This document shows positions 6,236 through 6,997 of a stretch of 6,997 nucleotides of DNA, piece after piece. The translations under genes were made by a program, and so were the position numbers. The stretch is taken from the NCBI GenBank assembly GCA_020435085.1, contig JAGRAB010000204.1, positions 1 through 6,997 on the forward strand, written 5' to 3'. The stretch is from Bdellovibrionales bacterium (GTDB lineage: Bacteria > Bdellovibrionota > Bdellovibrionia > Bdellovibrionales > UBA1609). Below the pieces are notes generated by a model. It was not told the DNA's origin and ran no database searches. It saw only the letters and a list, made by a program, of their open reading frames with translations. Positions within the stretch are counted from its first letter, which is position 1; each line of letters opens with the position of its first letter.

Positions 6236-6257
6236 CAAAAATCCTTTGTACTAAAAT
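6229..6257 (+). promoter_or_regulatory. Possible promoter of the LmbE-like deacetylase
   Basis: TTTGCA (6229-6234), 17 bases, TAAAAT (6252-6257). The expected transcription start falls at about 6264, the A of the deacetylase ATG, and there is no Shine-Dalgarno site, which fits a leaderless message. The -35 lies over the start codon of the divergent deaminase gene. Confidence 0.35.
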
Positions 6258-6263
6258 ACATAT

Positions 6264-6938
6264 ATGCCAACAAAAAACTCTTCTCTTATTGTTACAGCTC
6301 ACCCAGACGATGAGACTATTTTTTTTACTGGCCTCATTCTTTCTCGACCAACGACCAGATGGACGATTATTTGCGTTACTAACGGAAATGCCGACGGTTC
6401 TGGCAAAAAACGTTTAGAAGATTTCAAGAATGCTTGCCAACAGCTTGGAGTAGAAAATTTTCAATGTCTTAACCATCCAGATATTTTTGAAAAACGAATT
6501 AACACCAATCAATTGATTGAATCTTTAAAAACTCTAGAATTTGATGAGGTCTTTACACATGGGCCCATTGGTGAATATGGACACCCTCATCACCAAGATG
6601 TCTCTTATGCTTGTCATACAGCATTTTTAAAGAAAAGTTCTGTCTACAGTATAAGTTATAATAGCTGCCCTGATTTTACCGTTTCACTCAGCCCTGAACA
6701 TTGGAACATAAAAGCAAAAATTCTGACTTCCACTTATTTTTCTGAAACCCAAAGGTTTTTTCAATTTCTTCCTGTGACATTTTCTGAAGGTTTTTTAAAA
6801 GTAGAGTATAATGAGGTTCAGGAATTATATCATCATTTTGCAAATAAAACTTCACTCGACATCAATAAGCTCCATCGATATAAATCTATTTTTCCATATT
6901 TAAAAAATAATAATTTTTTTGAAAGCCGCCCCTTTTAA
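6264..6938 (+). CDS. LmbE/PIG-L family zinc-dependent sugar deacetylase
   Basis: This 224-residue protein opens with a strand and then AHPDDE (12-17), the family signature, where H13 and D16 bind zinc and D15 is the general base. The third zinc ligand lies in GEYGHPHHQDV (103-113), which fits the HPxH motif at H107/H110. The Rossmann-like core (IICVTNGN, 35-42) and an R-x-x-E/D-F-x-x-A-C helix (RLEDFKNACQQLG) match the family, and the length is usual. Members remove an acetyl group from N-acetylglucosamine bound in GlcNAc-PI, mycothiol or bacillithiol precursors, chitobiose or antibiotics. No transmembrane or signal segment is visible, so it should act in the cytoplasm. It is divergent from the NagB-like gene with 28 bases between the starts, consistent with a shared amino-sugar role, but thiol-cofactor synthesis cannot be excluded. 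Family certain; substrate inferred. Confidence 0.88.
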   Translation: MPTKNSSLIVTAHPDDETIFFTGLILSRPTTRWTIICVTNGNADGSGKKRLEDFKNACQQLGVENFQCLNHPDIFEKRINTNQLIESLKTLEFDEVFTHGPIGEYGHPHHQDVSYACHTAFLKKSSVYSISYNSCPDFTVSLSPEHWNIKAKILTSTYFSETQRFFQFLPVTFSEGFLKVEYNEVQELYHHFANKTSLDINKLHRYKSIFPYLKNNNFFESRPF

Positions 6939-6997
6939 AGAAGGCCTTGAAGTACTTTTTTAATATTTACTTTTTCAAGTTCTTTTACTTTAGTTTG
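6935..6997 (-). CDS. 3' end of an unidentified minus-strand gene (partial)
   Basis: On the minus strand the right edge reads 20 sense codons and a TAA stop (6935-6937): QTKVKELEKVNIKKVLQGLL. The sequence looks like an amphipathic, lysine-rich C-terminal helix and ends convergently with, and overlapping by 3-4 bases, the stop of the deacetylase. No family can be named from 20 residues, and an open frame of this length could also occur by chance. Confidence 0.35.
   Translation of the reverse strand, partial: QTKVKELEKVNIKKVLQGLL

Overview
This is an AT-rich, gene-dense bacterial window carrying a MacB/LolC-type exporter, an outer-membrane beta-barrel protein, chemotaxis modules of STAS-CheX and CheA-Hpt type, a ROK sugar kinase, a NagB-like deaminase and a LmbE/PIG-L deacetylase. 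The envelope genes show a Gram-negative organism. The mix resembles low-GC Bdellovibrionota or other former deltaproteobacteria, but that placement is a gestalt inference and no marker gene is present. I saw no tRNA, rRNA, CRISPR array or insertion sequence, and no gene-free stretch over 300 bases (the longest is 2295-2542).

Region 1 (1-1146, minus strand): an inner-membrane periplasmic adaptor followed, with a 4-base stop/start overlap, by an FtsX/MacB-like permease that runs off the left edge. The adaptor is very short and lacks the coiled-coil hairpin usual in this family. Region 2 (1224-2294): an unrecognised exported protein (+) and a small outer-membrane beta-barrel protein (-), convergent, with 3' ends overlapping by 9 bases.

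Region 3 (2543-4111) is the oddest part. A STAS-CheX protein (+) loses its last CheX strand and runs on into sequence that is the reverse strand of a CheA-like gene. That CheA-like gene (-) has a complete Hpt domain and part of a linker, but its P2, dimerisation, kinase and CheW-like domains are missing. Upstream, a second Hpt gene (-) stops just after its phospho-accepting histidine motif. Three 5' gene fragments therefore abut at two breakpoints (about 3326-3345 and about 3938). This suggests genome decay with rearrangement, or a chimeric assembly.

Region 4 (4183-6938): a four-helix membrane protein is translationally coupled to a ROK kinase. A NagB-like deaminase lies convergent to the kinase and divergent from a LmbE/PIG-L deacetylase. 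Together the three enzymes could convert N-acetylglucosamine to fructose-6-phosphate by deacetylation first, then phosphorylation, then deamination, without NagA. This is the order known from archaeal chitin catabolism; here it is inferred. The last bases (6935-6997) look like the 3' end of another minus-strand gene.

Several genes (starts at 1146, 1224, 4183 and 6264) have no Shine-Dalgarno sequence and instead have a -10-like hexamer just upstream of the start codon, whereas others have clear Shine-Dalgarno sites. Leaderless transcripts are possible.
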